Virus record (IMG/VR): IMGVR_UViG_3300032236_002285
Span: 372,001 to 436,000 of that record
DNA: 64,000 nt
DNA from: a virus
Reading direction: 5' to 3' (one strand)
Below, in pieces: positions 39,731-47,804 of this stretch. The translations under genes were made by a program, and so were the position numbers. The notes beneath the pieces were generated by a model. It was not told the origin of the DNA and made no database searches. It worked only from the letters and a program-made list of their open reading frames with translations. Position 1 is the first letter of the stretch, and each line of letters begins with the position of its first letter.

Positions 39731-40455
39731 TTTCTTTTTGGTTGCTTACCATCATACCTTTTACCATCTTTAAATCTTGTTGAAGTTCTAACACCAGCAT
39801 CATGTAAAATTCTACTGGTTATCATAATAGTTAAACCTTCCTCTTCAGATATTTCTTTAATGGTTTTACCATTTTCATATTTAGATATTACAGAATTTAT
39901 TTTATCATCTTCAAGTTTTATAGAGTTTGTTAATTTAACCATATCTTTATCTATATTAATATTATTTGATTTAAAAAATCTTGATAGTCTTTGTCTTGAT
40001 ATATTATATTTTTTAGAAATTTCTCTAATTGATATTTTATTATTTAGATAATCATCTAATATAGATTTTGATATAATTCCTGATATATCTACATAATAGT
40101 TTTCAGAGTCATATCCTTTTGAAGTTAGTTGCTGTTTTATTATATCAAGCCTTCTTGGGTTATTAGATATAGTATCACCACCATCACCGCCCGTAGATGT
40201 ATTATATCCATTTTTTATAGAGTCATATTTTAAAATAAATTCTATTTCTTTTTGATTTATTATGTCTATATCCTCTGTCTCAAAAATAATTTCCCATTTT
40301 ATTGAATCAAAGCCATATTTATTTATAGCATTTGTAAGTTTTGTATTATAATATCGTGTACTATAAGAGTGTTTGATTTTTCTACTATCAAAGTCTTTAC
40401 TTTTACCAATATAAACTTTACCATTTGGAAATTCTGCTTTATATATAACAAACAT
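39727..40455 (-). CDS. GIY-YIG endonuclease (probable homing nuclease)
   Basis: This 242-residue protein has the GIY-YIG core 'VIYKAEFPNGKVYIGKSKD' in the first 25 residues, then a catalytic Arg/Glu region ('SRKIKHSY', 'EIEFILKYDS'). The C-terminal two thirds contain two helix-turn-helix-like repeats ('ISIREISKKYNISRQRLSRFF' and 'KTIKEISEEEGLTIMITSRIL') for DNA binding. It is a single gene on the opposite strand inside a plus-strand operon, as expected for a free-standing homing endonuclease. Confidence 0.87.
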   Translation of the reverse strand: MFVIYKAEFPNGKVYIGKSKDFDSRKIKHSYSTRYYNTKLTNAINKYGFDSIKWEIIFETEDIDIINQKEIEFILKYDSIKNGYNTSTGGDGGDTISNNPRRLDIIKQQLTSKGYDSENYYVDISGIISKSILDDYLNNKISIREISKKYNISRQRLSRFFKSNNINIDKDMVKLTNSIKLEDDKINSVISKYENGKTIKEISEEEGLTIMITSRILHDAGVRTSTRFKDGKRYDGKQPKRN

Positions 40456-40456
40456 A

Positions 40457-40470
40457 GATTATATATTAAA
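40457..40470 (-). promoter_or_regulatory. Phage-type promoter motif, short-spacing class
   Basis: TTTAATATATAATC on the minus strand, directly next to the ATG of the GIY-YIG gene (40455). Confidence 0.5.
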
Positions 40471-40515
40471 CAAAGTGAACTCTTAGAACTATAATTAAAA
40501 AAACATAATAAATAG

Positions 40516-41694
40516 ATGCCAAAATTAATTTTAAATACTATCGTTAAAGATGAATCACATTGTATTTTAACAATGTTAAAATCAGCTATACAAATATCAG
40601 ATGCTATAGTTATAGCAGACACTGGTTCTACTGATGGAACACAAGAAATAATTAGAAAATTTGGAGAGGAAAATAATATTCCAACATATGTCGTTGAAAG
40701 ACCATTTGATGACTTTGAGAAAAGTAGAAATTTTGGAATGGAGAAGGCAAGAGAAATTGTAAAAGAGTTAGGTTGGAATCCAAATGATTGTTGGACTTGG
40801 TGGTGTGATGCTGATGAAACTATTATAGTTGATTCAAAGTTTGATAAAAAACAATTTGTTAATGACCTTTATATGATAAACACATACATAGGTCAAATGA
40901 AATATACAAGAAATACATTTGCTAGAGTTTCAAAACCTTTTAGGTTTTATGGTCCAATTCACGAGTTCATTGTTTGTGATGACCAAAACATCACATCTGG
41001 TTTAGCAACTGATATTCACGTTGATGTTAAGATGATTGGTGCTTCTTGGCAAGGTGATATCCCAACTAAATATAAGAACCACGCTTTTGTATTAGAAAAG
41101 TACATTGATGCTAATCGTCAAGATCCTCGTTGGATTTTCTATACAGCTCAGTCATATCACGACTCTGCTTCTATTCCTGATAATAAAGAAGAAAATGAAG
41201 AAAGATTGCGTAGAGCAATGAAGTATTACAAAGAACGTGTTAATAGACCGGATGGTTATGCTGAAGAGGTTTACTATTCACAGTTCCGTATTGGTACTAT
41301 TATGCGTGCTATGGAAGAACCTTGGAACTTAACACACCAAGAGTTATTGAAAGCTTATAATATGGATCCAATGAGAGGTGAATCTATTAAGATTATCATT
41401 GATTACTACTTACAAATGAATGAGTGGAATATGGCTTATTTATATTCTAAGTTTGCTAAATTAAACTTCCACGGTAAGAATCCTTATCCTAATAGATTAT
41501 TATTTGTTGATGAAGCTCTTTATGTTTGGAAATTTGCTGAAGCTCACGCCGCTTCTTGTTTCTACACAGGTAGAATGGATGAGGCTAAAGCATCATTTAC
41601 TGAGATAATGCAAATATCTAAAACAAGTCCTCAGTACTTTACACCAGAAGATATGGCTAAGATCCAACAAAACGCACAATTCTTCTTAAAGTAA
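40516..41694 (+). CDS. Family 2 glycosyltransferase with a helical repeat C-terminus
   Basis: This 392-residue protein has 'TIVKDESHCI' at the start, 'IADTGSTDGTQEI' near residues 33-45 and the D-x-D region 'WWCDADET' near 95-102, which define the GT-A fold. Residues ~190-390 are helical and TPR-like, as in several bacterial GT2 proteins. It transfers a sugar from a nucleotide-sugar donor; the acceptor (DNA base, virion protein or host glycan) is unknown. GalE at 32389 could supply the donor. The DHFR gene follows one base later. Confidence 0.87.
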   Translation: MPKLILNTIVKDESHCILTMLKSAIQISDAIVIADTGSTDGTQEIIRKFGEENNIPTYVVERPFDDFEKSRNFGMEKAREIVKELGWNPNDCWTWWCDADETIIVDSKFDKKQFVNDLYMINTYIGQMKYTRNTFARVSKPFRFYGPIHEFIVCDDQNITSGLATDIHVDVKMIGASWQGDIPTKYKNHAFVLEKYIDANRQDPRWIFYTAQSYHDSASIPDNKEENEERLRRAMKYYKERVNRPDGYAEEVYYSQFRIGTIMRAMEEPWNLTHQELLKAYNMDPMRGESIKIIIDYYLQMNEWNMAYLYSKFAKLNFHGKNPYPNRLLFVDEALYVWKFAEAHAASCFYTGRMDEAKASFTEIMQISKTSPQYFTPEDMAKIQQNAQFFLK

Positions 41695-41695
41695 A

Positions 41696-42175
41696 ATGGT
41701 AAAGATAATAGTAGCAATGTCTGAGAATAGAGTTATTGGAAACAATAATGAATTGATATGGAAACTATCATCTGACCTCAAACGATTCAAAGAGTTAACT
41801 ACAGGACATCCGGTTGTGATGGGTAGAAAGACCTATGAATCAATTGGTAGACCTCTTCCTAATAGAAGAAACATAATCATAACAAGAAATTCAGAATATG
41901 AAGTTGAAGGTTGTGAGATTGTTTCTTCATTAGAAGAGGCTTTACTTTTAACAGGTAGCAACTGTTTTATTATAGGTGGTGGAGAAATCTATAAACAATC
42001 ATTAGAAATAGCTGATAAGATATATCTAACAGTAGTTCATAAAGACTTTGAAGGTGATACATCATTTCCAGAATTGGATGAAACCTGGGCCAAGTTAGAT
42101 GTCAAAGACTTCACATCTGATGAGAAGAATGAATATGATTATTCATTTATTGAATACGAAAGATATCAGTTTTAA
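41696..42175 (+). CDS. folA: Dihydrofolate reductase
   Basis: This 159-residue protein is full length for bacterial DHFR. 'IIVAMSENRVIGNNNELIWKLSSDLKRFK' covers the N-terminal folate site (catalytic acid in S-S-D-L-K-R-F). 'VVMGRKTYESIGRPLPNRRNIIITR' and 'CFIIGGGEIYKQSL' bind NADPH. It regenerates tetrahydrofolate, complements the folD gene upstream, and probably supports phage thymidylate synthesis. Confidence 0.95.
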   Translation: MVKIIVAMSENRVIGNNNELIWKLSSDLKRFKELTTGHPVVMGRKTYESIGRPLPNRRNIIITRNSEYEVEGCEIVSSLEEALLLTGSNCFIIGGGEIYKQSLEIADKIYLTVVHKDFEGDTSFPELDETWAKLDVKDFTSDEKNEYDYSFIEYERYQF

Positions 42176-42242
42176 AATAAGAAACCCATTCATTTCTGAA
42201 TGGGTCAGTCAAGGGATGCTATCCTAAGAGGGGTTCTTATTT
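42175..42242. terminator. Branched terminator/structured RNA between convergent genes
   Basis: The outer arms AAATAAGAA (42175-42183) and TTCTTATTT (42234-42242) can pair. Inside are CCCATTCA-tttc-TGAATGGG (42185-42204) and a short GGAT/ATCC hairpin (42214-42224). The arrangement can terminate in both directions and is more elaborate than other terminators here. Confidence 0.6.
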
Positions 42243-42767
42243 ACAAGATTTTATAATAGAAGAAATCTCAGCTTTAATTTTACCTAACTCTTCATATCCT
42301 AATTCTTTAGGGAATTTATTACCTACTTTCTTAACACCAACATAGTCAGCTCTAAACATTACTTGACCAACGTGTTCATCACAACAATGAATCTCCAAGT
42401 CATCACCTACTTGTTTAGTTTTACAATCTTTATTTGATTCAATAATATCTTTGATTTTCTTTCTGAAAGAATCTCTCTTATCAGCTTTAACTTCTTTATG
42501 TTTATCTTTAGTTCTTACTGACTTCTCAGCAACACCTTCACCTAACCAACTTGGTTTGCCCATACCATCTTGCCAACCACCTTTTGAGTCAGAGTCATCA
42601 TATCTTTCATCATCTCTTGGATACATTCCATCTGGATCTTCTTTCTGAGATCTTTTTATTCTTTTTTCTCTTTTCTCAGCATCCTCTTTAGCTTTGTGTG
42701 GAAAATTAGAGATAGCTGTTTTTTCTGCTGGAGATAACTCCTCATTAAATCTCTTTAAGTATTTCAT
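42237..42767 (-). CDS. Leader-bearing charged protein
   Basis: This 176-residue protein has the leader MKYLKRFNEELSPAEK, nearly identical to that of the gene at 1324. A very charged, probably disordered middle (K/R/D/E-rich, residues ~25-95) is followed by a small C-terminal domain with 'DDLEIHCCDEHVGQVMF' and a final S-C-K. The composition fits an internal head protein. The function is unknown. Confidence 0.65.
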   Translation of the reverse strand: MKYLKRFNEELSPAEKTAISNFPHKAKEDAEKREKRIKRSQKEDPDGMYPRDDERYDDSDSKGGWQDGMGKPSWLGEGVAEKSVRTKDKHKEVKADKRDSFRKKIKDIIESNKDCKTKQVGDDLEIHCCDEHVGQVMFRADYVGVKKVGNKFPKELGYEELGKIKAEISSIIKSCK

Positions 42768-42790
42768 ATTTTAATATGTATTTTTATAAT

Positions 42791-42803
42791 GTATATATAA
42801 AAT
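42791..42803 (-). promoter_or_regulatory. Phage-type promoter variant (ATTTTATATATAC)
   Basis: Minus strand, about 23 nt upstream of the leader gene start at 42767. It is a partial match to the motif. Confidence 0.4.
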
Positions 42804-42811
42804 TTTACTGC

Positions 42812-42840
42812 ATAAAAAAACTCACCGAAGTGAGTTTCTT
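42812..42840 (-). terminator. Rho-independent terminator
   Basis: On the minus strand AAACTCAC-ttcg-GTGAGTTT is followed by T's, right after the stop of the 42844-43494 gene. Confidence 0.8.
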
Positions 42841-42843
42841 AAA

Positions 42844-43494
42844 TTATTTACTTAAAAGTTTTATTAAGTCTTCTGTGATTTTAGTAATCATCTTTTTACC
42901 TTCAACTTCTAATAAAGGAATGTTTTTAACCATTGAGTATTTATCATTACCATCAACAACTATTTTAGAAATAGCTTCAATGAACTTTTTATCTTTACCA
43001 TATTTCTTAGTATAGTATCCTTTTAACTCGTTAACGAATTTAGATAAATCAACACCTTCTTTGTAGTTATATTTAACCATTTGAAGTTCGTTGTCTTGCT
43101 TCTCAACCATAATATACCAAATAGACTTCTTAGAAACTTTAACATTCTCAAGGAAGTTATAAGCTTTAGATGCTTTAGTATTCTTAGGGAACTTAGCAAC
43201 CTTACCAGTGAAGTTTACATTTTCATGTGTTTTATCACCTTTCATTTCAATATCATTTTCAAATTCATCTTCGTCAGAAGGTAAATCTACCGTTTGATCT
43301 TGAGGAATCAAGTTTTTTCTTGAAGCTGGTTTTTCGATTTTTTTAGAATCTTTAGGCACATTAGGATTTGCTGGCAAATCTGAATCAGTAGCCGGTTGAG
43401 CGTCTAACGAAGGATTAACCTCTTCAATCTTAGATTTGCTCTTGATATCTGAGAATTTCTTAAATCCAACAATCTTTTTGTTTTCTTCTGCCAT
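42844..43494 (-). CDS. Hypothetical protein, possibly virion-associated
   Basis: This 216-residue protein has a disordered Pro/Asp-rich N-terminal third and a structured C-terminal part ('SIWYIMVEKQDNELQMVKYNYKEGVDLSKF'). It contains a leader-like internal phrase, V-G-F-K-K-F-S-D-I-K-S, at residues ~9-19. It has its own phage-type promoter 20 nt upstream (43515-43529) and terminator. The role is unknown; late expression is inferred. Confidence 0.6.
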   Translation of the reverse strand: MAEENKKIVGFKKFSDIKSKSKIEEVNPSLDAQPATDSDLPANPNVPKDSKKIEKPASRKNLIPQDQTVDLPSDEDEFENDIEMKGDKTHENVNFTGKVAKFPKNTKASKAYNFLENVKVSKKSIWYIMVEKQDNELQMVKYNYKEGVDLSKFVNELKGYYTKKYGKDKKFIEAISKIVVDGNDKYSMVKNIPLLEVEGKKMITKITEDLIKLLSK

Positions 43495-43514
43495 TTGATT
43501 TTATTACGTTTTGT

Positions 43515-43529
43515 CTATTATATATTAAA
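43515..43529 (-). promoter_or_regulatory. Phage-type promoter motif, long-spacing class
   Basis: TTTAATATATAATAG on the minus strand, 20 nt before the ATG at 43494. Confidence 0.55.
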
Positions 43530-43559
43530 TAAATTATTTAGTTTTCTTGATTTTTAAAA

Positions 43560-43811
43560 TTATCTTTGTCTATAGTGATATTTGTCTACCATATAGTTCT
43601 TCCAGTTCTTCATAATGTTCATTTGGTCAAACAAAATAGCTACCAATGGTTGCATTTTATTTAGCCAATTATTCATTAAGTCATTTTGAAAAATGTAAGG
43701 TGACAAAGACTTATCAAGTATAACCTCATCATATTTCACAAAATTAGTATCATCATCATGAAGATGTTTCATATGATATAATTCTGGTAACTGATTCTTT
43801 TCGTATAACAT
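43560..43811 (-). CDS. Small hypothetical protein
   Basis: This 83-residue protein is rich in Met, Asn, His and Leu, with no recognised domain. A phage-type motif (43814-43830) directly precedes the ATG, just downstream of the baseplate gene's stop. It may be a small baseplate or assembly protein by location only. Confidence 0.5.
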   Translation of the reverse strand: MLYEKNQLPELYHMKHLHDDDTNFVKYDEVILDKSLSPYIFQNDLMNNWLNKMQPLVAILFDQMNIMKNWKNYMVDKYHYRQR

Positions 43812-43813
43812 AT

Positions 43814-43830
43814 CTTATATATTATTAAAC
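43814..43830 (-). promoter_or_regulatory. Phage-type promoter variant, short-spacing class
   Basis: GTTTAATAATATATAAG on the minus strand ends 2 nt before the ATG at 43811 and overlaps the last codons of the baseplate gene. Confidence 0.45.
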
Positions 43831-45555
43831 AGCGGGTCTGTTTTTAGCATCTATAGTTCCTTTCTTAATAATATTAACAGATTTCAAACCATTGCCATCT
43901 ATATCATCAGAATAATAAACACCATTTCTATCAAACCAACCACCTCTAATAATAGGAATTTCATTTGGTTCGAATATGATATCACCTAAAATAGGATCAA
44001 GACCTTTAACATCACTATATGAATAATCAGGATTCATGTTAGAAATTGATATATCAGTTTGGTAACTTGAGTTATACATATTTAATTTATTTTGAGCATC
44101 GGTCATTGCTTGTGTATGATAATCCTCATTCTTTTTAGATATAATTTGAATATCAACTGAGTGAATATCTTGTATGCTTGAAAGAGCTCTAATTAAATCT
44201 AATTTAGGTATTCTATCAATTCTGGTTAAATTCAAAAAGTAATCAGAAATAGCTTGTAATATTTGAGAATTAACAGAATCATCTAAAGCATCTGAATAAG
44301 ACATCACATAGACATTCATCACATAATATGATAAGTCAGGTGATTTAATTCTATACTTCTTAGTTAATTGTAAGTTACCACCCGCCTTCAAATAAGTATC
44401 TATCTTTGATATCTCATAAGCATCTAAACTAAAAGCCGCAATATCAATCGTAAAATAATCAGAATCTGGACTTTTGAACAATTTAATATTTGGTGTTGCC
44501 ACTATGAAAATTGTTCCTGTTTGCTCATAAGCATTAACATGTGAGAAAACACCTAATTTTTTAATCTCATAAGCATATTGTTGAGGCAAACCTAATACGA
44601 AGTTATTAGAAGCAATAGGAAGAATGTTTTTAGTAAACATCAAATCCTCTTTATCAGCGCCAAAATTAATATCAGTGTAAATATCAACATCAAATACTTT
44701 TGTTATATCTAGTGTGTCACCATTACCATCAAATACATCTTCTACAAACTTCCAATCATTTCTAGTTCTTCTGAAGATATTACCATTAGAACCATTAGTT
44801 TTTAAGTAGTTAATTTGTATTACAGAACCTATTGGAGGAATAGCACCGAATCCACTATTACCAAATACAACATCAATACCACCGTTGAATCCAGTTCTAA
44901 CAACACAAGCGTTTTCATCTGGAATCATCTCCCAAATGTGTTTTTTTATTGACCAATAAACACCATTAACTAAAACTTCAACATTAAAATTTTCGACATC
45001 TTGATTAGCTGACTCTGAAAAGTTAAAAGTTTGTAAAGAAGTTCCATCACCTGTTCTAGTATTTTGAACCCACTCACCTTGAATTATTGGTAAGAAAAAT
45101 TGATAGTTAGGAGTTATTTTATGACTAACTCTTTCAGTACCTATATTAAGAATATAACTTAAACTATTAGTTATGTTTTTAATTCTGGTTCTATTTATAA
45201 TAACAACTCTACCACCTGGTATATCAGTTCCTAAATCTACATTACTTTTCAATGTCAGCCTTAATGTACCAGTAGCACTAATAGCTCTACCTGGATTATG
45301 ACCAGCAAAAATAGCAGCATTTCTAATAATTCTTTCATTTATTGAGTTATTATCACCAAGATCAAACTGATTAATAGCATTCTTCAAATATAAGAATGAC
45401 AACTGATGTAGATTTTCTAAAACAGATAAAATCTGACCATAAGGTGATGCAGGACTATAAAGGATGTTGCCTTTATTATGCTCGTTTCTAAGGAAAGTTT
45501 CTATATCAGCTTTGATATTTGAGTATGTAATCTGTATGAAATTATTTAATGCCAT
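43825..45555 (-). CDS. Baseplate wedge protein (gp6 / baseplate J-like)
   Basis: This 576-residue protein shows the baseplate-J/gp6 hallmark 'VVFGNSGFGAIPPIGSVIQINYLKTNGSNGN' in short matching pieces near residues 225-255. A helical N-terminus ('YGQILSVLENLHQLSFLYLKNAI') and a C-terminal region with 'YSDALDDSVNSQILQAISDYF', typical of the wedge protein, complete the match. In contractile-tail phages it forms the inner baseplate ring, so this supports a myovirus. It follows the 110-residue gene by 11 nt. Confidence 0.82.
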   Translation of the reverse strand: MALNNFIQITYSNIKADIETFLRNEHNKGNILYSPASPYGQILSVLENLHQLSFLYLKNAINQFDLGDNNSINERIIRNAAIFAGHNPGRAISATGTLRLTLKSNVDLGTDIPGGRVVIINRTRIKNITNSLSYILNIGTERVSHKITPNYQFFLPIIQGEWVQNTRTGDGTSLQTFNFSESANQDVENFNVEVLVNGVYWSIKKHIWEMIPDENACVVRTGFNGGIDVVFGNSGFGAIPPIGSVIQINYLKTNGSNGNIFRRTRNDWKFVEDVFDGNGDTLDITKVFDVDIYTDINFGADKEDLMFTKNILPIASNNFVLGLPQQYAYEIKKLGVFSHVNAYEQTGTIFIVATPNIKLFKSPDSDYFTIDIAAFSLDAYEISKIDTYLKAGGNLQLTKKYRIKSPDLSYYVMNVYVMSYSDALDDSVNSQILQAISDYFLNLTRIDRIPKLDLIRALSSIQDIHSVDIQIISKKNEDYHTQAMTDAQNKLNMYNSSYQTDISISNMNPDYSYSDVKGLDPILGDIIFEPNEIPIIRGGWFDRNGVYYSDDIDGNGLKSVNIIKKGTIDAKNRPAV

Positions 45556-45566
45556 AAAGCTATTTA

Positions 45567-45899
45567 TTATTTATTTACTTCTTTTAAGTAATCTTCAGAA
45601 AACCTATTTTTTTCAAAGATTTCTTTAATATCAGATGTGATATCATCAACACTTGAAAATCTTTCAACAAAATCTGAACTTTCATTAAGTGGATTTTCTG
45701 AATATCTCCAAGGGAAACTATAATTCTCTAAATCTTTCTTAGTCATAATCATTTTGACCTCTTTACCTTCATTGATAACAGAAACCTCAATGTAACTACC
45801 ATATTTTAAGTTTGATTTTTCTTCTATTTTAATCTCTGCGTTATAAAACTGCGAAAGAAGATCGCTATGAATCTTATTAATATTATATTTCAAGTCCAT
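45567..45899 (-). CDS. Small hypothetical protein upstream of the baseplate gene
   Basis: This 110-residue protein has a beta-rich middle ('GSYIEVSVINEGKEVKMIM') and an acidic helical end. It lies where T4-like phages carry gp25-type or other small baseplate genes, but I do not see the gp25 motif. It is first in the operon, with a phage-type promoter 18 nt upstream. Confidence 0.55.
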   Translation of the reverse strand: MDLKYNINKIHSDLLSQFYNAEIKIEEKSNLKYGSYIEVSVINEGKEVKMIMTKKDLENYSFPWRYSENPLNESSDFVERFSSVDDITSDIKEIFEKNRFSEDYLKEVNK

Positions 45900-45917
45900 T
45901 TTTATTAATTTATTTTA

Positions 45918-45930
45918 TTTATATATTAAA
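45918..45930 (-). promoter_or_regulatory. Phage-type promoter motif for the baseplate operon
   Basis: TTTAATATATAAA on the minus strand, 18 nt before the ATG at 45899. It is a full match. Confidence 0.58.
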
Positions 45931-45977
45931 TTGGAGCCACCACTTACTTATTTTTTAATAAAAGAGTTTCAATAATA

Positions 45978-45990
45978 AATATATACTCCT
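45978..45990 (+). promoter_or_regulatory. Phage-type promoter variant (AAATATATACTCC)
   Basis: Plus strand, 18 nt before the ATG at 46008; divergent from the baseplate operon promoter. Confidence 0.4.
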
Positions 45991-46007
45991 ATAAAATATA
46001 ATTAAAG

Positions 46008-46727
46008 ATGGATATAAAAGATATAGCAGACCTTTTAGGTAAATACGGTTTTAAAGGAACCTTATTTGCTGTTTTTGTTTTTTTACTGGTTACTATGTTG
46101 AAAAGCAACTGGTTTAGTGGTGTAATGAGTAAGTTGTCTGATAAGTTTGTTGAAAAGTTTATGAGAAGCAAGGTTAAAGAAGTTAACTCTCATGTTAAAT
46201 CAATTACTGACTCTGATATAACAAATCATGATATATTCAACTATATTGACTTCTGGACTTATTCTAAGGTTCCTACTATTCAATTCTCAACTGAGTATAG
46301 AACCGTAGTATTTAGAAAATATTTAACAATATATCTTAAATCATACAAAAAGAAAATATCAGATTTTGTAAATAGCAAAGAATATCAAGCTATGGATGAT
46401 GCTAAGGTTTGGAAAGCGTTACTTGATTTAATTAATCAAATTGTCTTTGATTACGAAAGAGAGATGATAGATGCTGGTTTACCTAAGATTGTTGTTGATA
46501 AAATGAAGGCTAAAAACAATGATACAATTACTTTAACAATAGATTTAATTGAGGGTATTTGTAACTCACAATTTTATGATTCGGATAAAAACTTCTTAAA
46601 AGTTTATTCTATTCTAAATATTTTATTATCAGTTTTAGAAAATACAATTTCTAATTCCGAAAATGTTTGTAATTCTATTAACGGTCAGTTAAAAGGATTA
46701 AAATTTGATGGAAAAATTGAACCGTAA
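46008..46727 (+). CDS. Membrane-anchored hypothetical protein
   Basis: This 239-residue protein has one N-terminal membrane segment (G-T-L-F-A-V-F-V-F-L-L-V-T-M-L, residues ~17-31) and a helical soluble domain. No family is recognised. It is followed by a leader gene 4 nt later. Confidence 0.6.
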   Translation: MDIKDIADLLGKYGFKGTLFAVFVFLLVTMLKSNWFSGVMSKLSDKFVEKFMRSKVKEVNSHVKSITDSDITNHDIFNYIDFWTYSKVPTIQFSTEYRTVVFRKYLTIYLKSYKKKISDFVNSKEYQAMDDAKVWKALLDLINQIVFDYEREMIDAGLPKIVVDKMKAKNNDTITLTIDLIEGICNSQFYDSDKNFLKVYSILNILLSVLENTISNSENVCNSINGQLKGLKFDGKIEP

Positions 46728-46731
46728 TGAA

Positions 46732-47169
46732 ATGAAACACTTAAAATCATATAAGATCTACGAAAGTGATAATGTTTGTACTACTTGTAACGGAACTGGT
46801 GAAGTAGATAGAGAGATTAATATGTGGGGTGATATGGGTAGATATGAGTGTGAGGATTGTAATGGAACTGGTAAACTAAGCACTCAATCATTTACAAAAG
46901 ATTTAAGATCATTCACAGATGAATCTCAATCAGAATTGAAATCATTACTGGATAAGTATGAAATAAAATACGGCGCTGTTTTACCTAAAGTTGAAAGATA
47001 TTCTGATAATCATGAAGATGTTGAGAAGGTAGAAATAGAAGCTCAGTTATACTCAACTTCTACATTAACTAAAGAATTACTTGAAGAAATAAATGAAAAA
47101 TATGTTGATTATAATATTCATTTTGATACTTACAATCACTTATATCTAATGGTTTATAAACTTTACTAA
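46732..47169 (+). CDS. Leader-bearing protein with a DnaJ-type zinc finger
   Basis: This is a 145-residue protein. I chose the ATG at 46732 because it gives the leader MKHLKSYKIYESDN, with an I-Y-E|S site; an upstream in-frame ATG lies inside the previous gene. Residues 16-46 carry C-T-T-C-N-G-T-G and C-E-D-C-N-G-T-G, two CxxCxGxG halves of one DnaJ-type zinc site. The C-terminal part is a small alpha/beta domain. It may bind unfolded protein or nucleic acid after delivery. A separate J-domain protein is encoded at 49690. Confidence 0.75.
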   Translation: MKHLKSYKIYESDNVCTTCNGTGEVDREINMWGDMGRYECEDCNGTGKLSTQSFTKDLRSFTDESQSELKSLLDKYEIKYGAVLPKVERYSDNHEDVEKVEIEAQLYSTSTLTKELLEEINEKYVDYNIHFDTYNHLYLMVYKLY

Positions 47170-47711
47170 TCCATAAAATCATAAATATCATCTGGTAAAA
47201 ATTCTGGATCAGTTATTTTTAAATCATAGTCTCTAAAGTCTCCGAAGTCAATATCATCAGCATCTAGTCTTCTTGTAATTGAGTCATTTTTATCTTGTCG
47301 TCCTAATAGTCTTGACTCTCTAACCTCTCTATCAATATCAAGATAAACAACAAAGCAACCTTCTCTCATCTCAGGTGTTAAGTTAGTAAACTCACCAGGT
47401 GTCATAATAAATACTTGTGACTCATTGAATTCTTGTAAGGTTATACCATAGTACCATGTTTCTGGTTCTCTACCATCAGGTGTAACATAAAATGTTTGGT
47501 AAGCTAAAAATTTATTTTCATTTATAGATTGTGTAAACTCATAATCAGATACAAAATTGTAAGTAATACCTTGTTCTTCATTTAGTCTTTGAGGTCTTGT
47601 TGTCCATTTAAGACAAGCTTTTAATCCTTTTTCAACAAGCTTTCTCATTAAGAAGTCCTTACCTGAACCAGATTTACCTAAAATAATTAGTTTCTCATTT
47701 TTAACATTCAT
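47166..47711 (-). CDS. Guanylate kinase-like nucleotide kinase
   Basis: This 181-residue protein has a P-loop G-K-S-G-S-G-K-D at residues 12-19, then 'TTRPQRLNEEQGITYNFVS' (the GMP-binding T-T-R-x-x-R-x-x-E), then 'YYGITLQEF' and 'LDIDREVRESRLLGR' for the lid. It fits the GMP kinase fold and probably phosphorylates (d)GMP or another NMP. It converges with the leader gene, overlapping by 4 bases. Confidence 0.82.
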   Translation of the reverse strand: MNVKNEKLIILGKSGSGKDFLMRKLVEKGLKACLKWTTRPQRLNEEQGITYNFVSDYEFTQSINENKFLAYQTFYVTPDGREPETWYYGITLQEFNESQVFIMTPGEFTNLTPEMREGCFVVYLDIDREVRESRLLGRQDKNDSITRRLDADDIDFGDFRDYDLKITDPEFLPDDIYDFMD

Positions 47712-47771
47712 TATATTGTTAATAAATTTATTAATTATAATTTGTAAATATGAAAAAGTTTAAGTATTGAA

Positions 47772-47786
47772 TTTTTAATATATACT
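47772..47786 (+). promoter_or_regulatory. Phage-type promoter motif (TTTTTAATATATACT)
   Basis: Plus strand, 18 nt before the ATG of the LamG-type fibre gene at 47805. Confidence 0.55.
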
Positions 47787-47804
47787 AAAAACAAATAATA
47801 ATAT

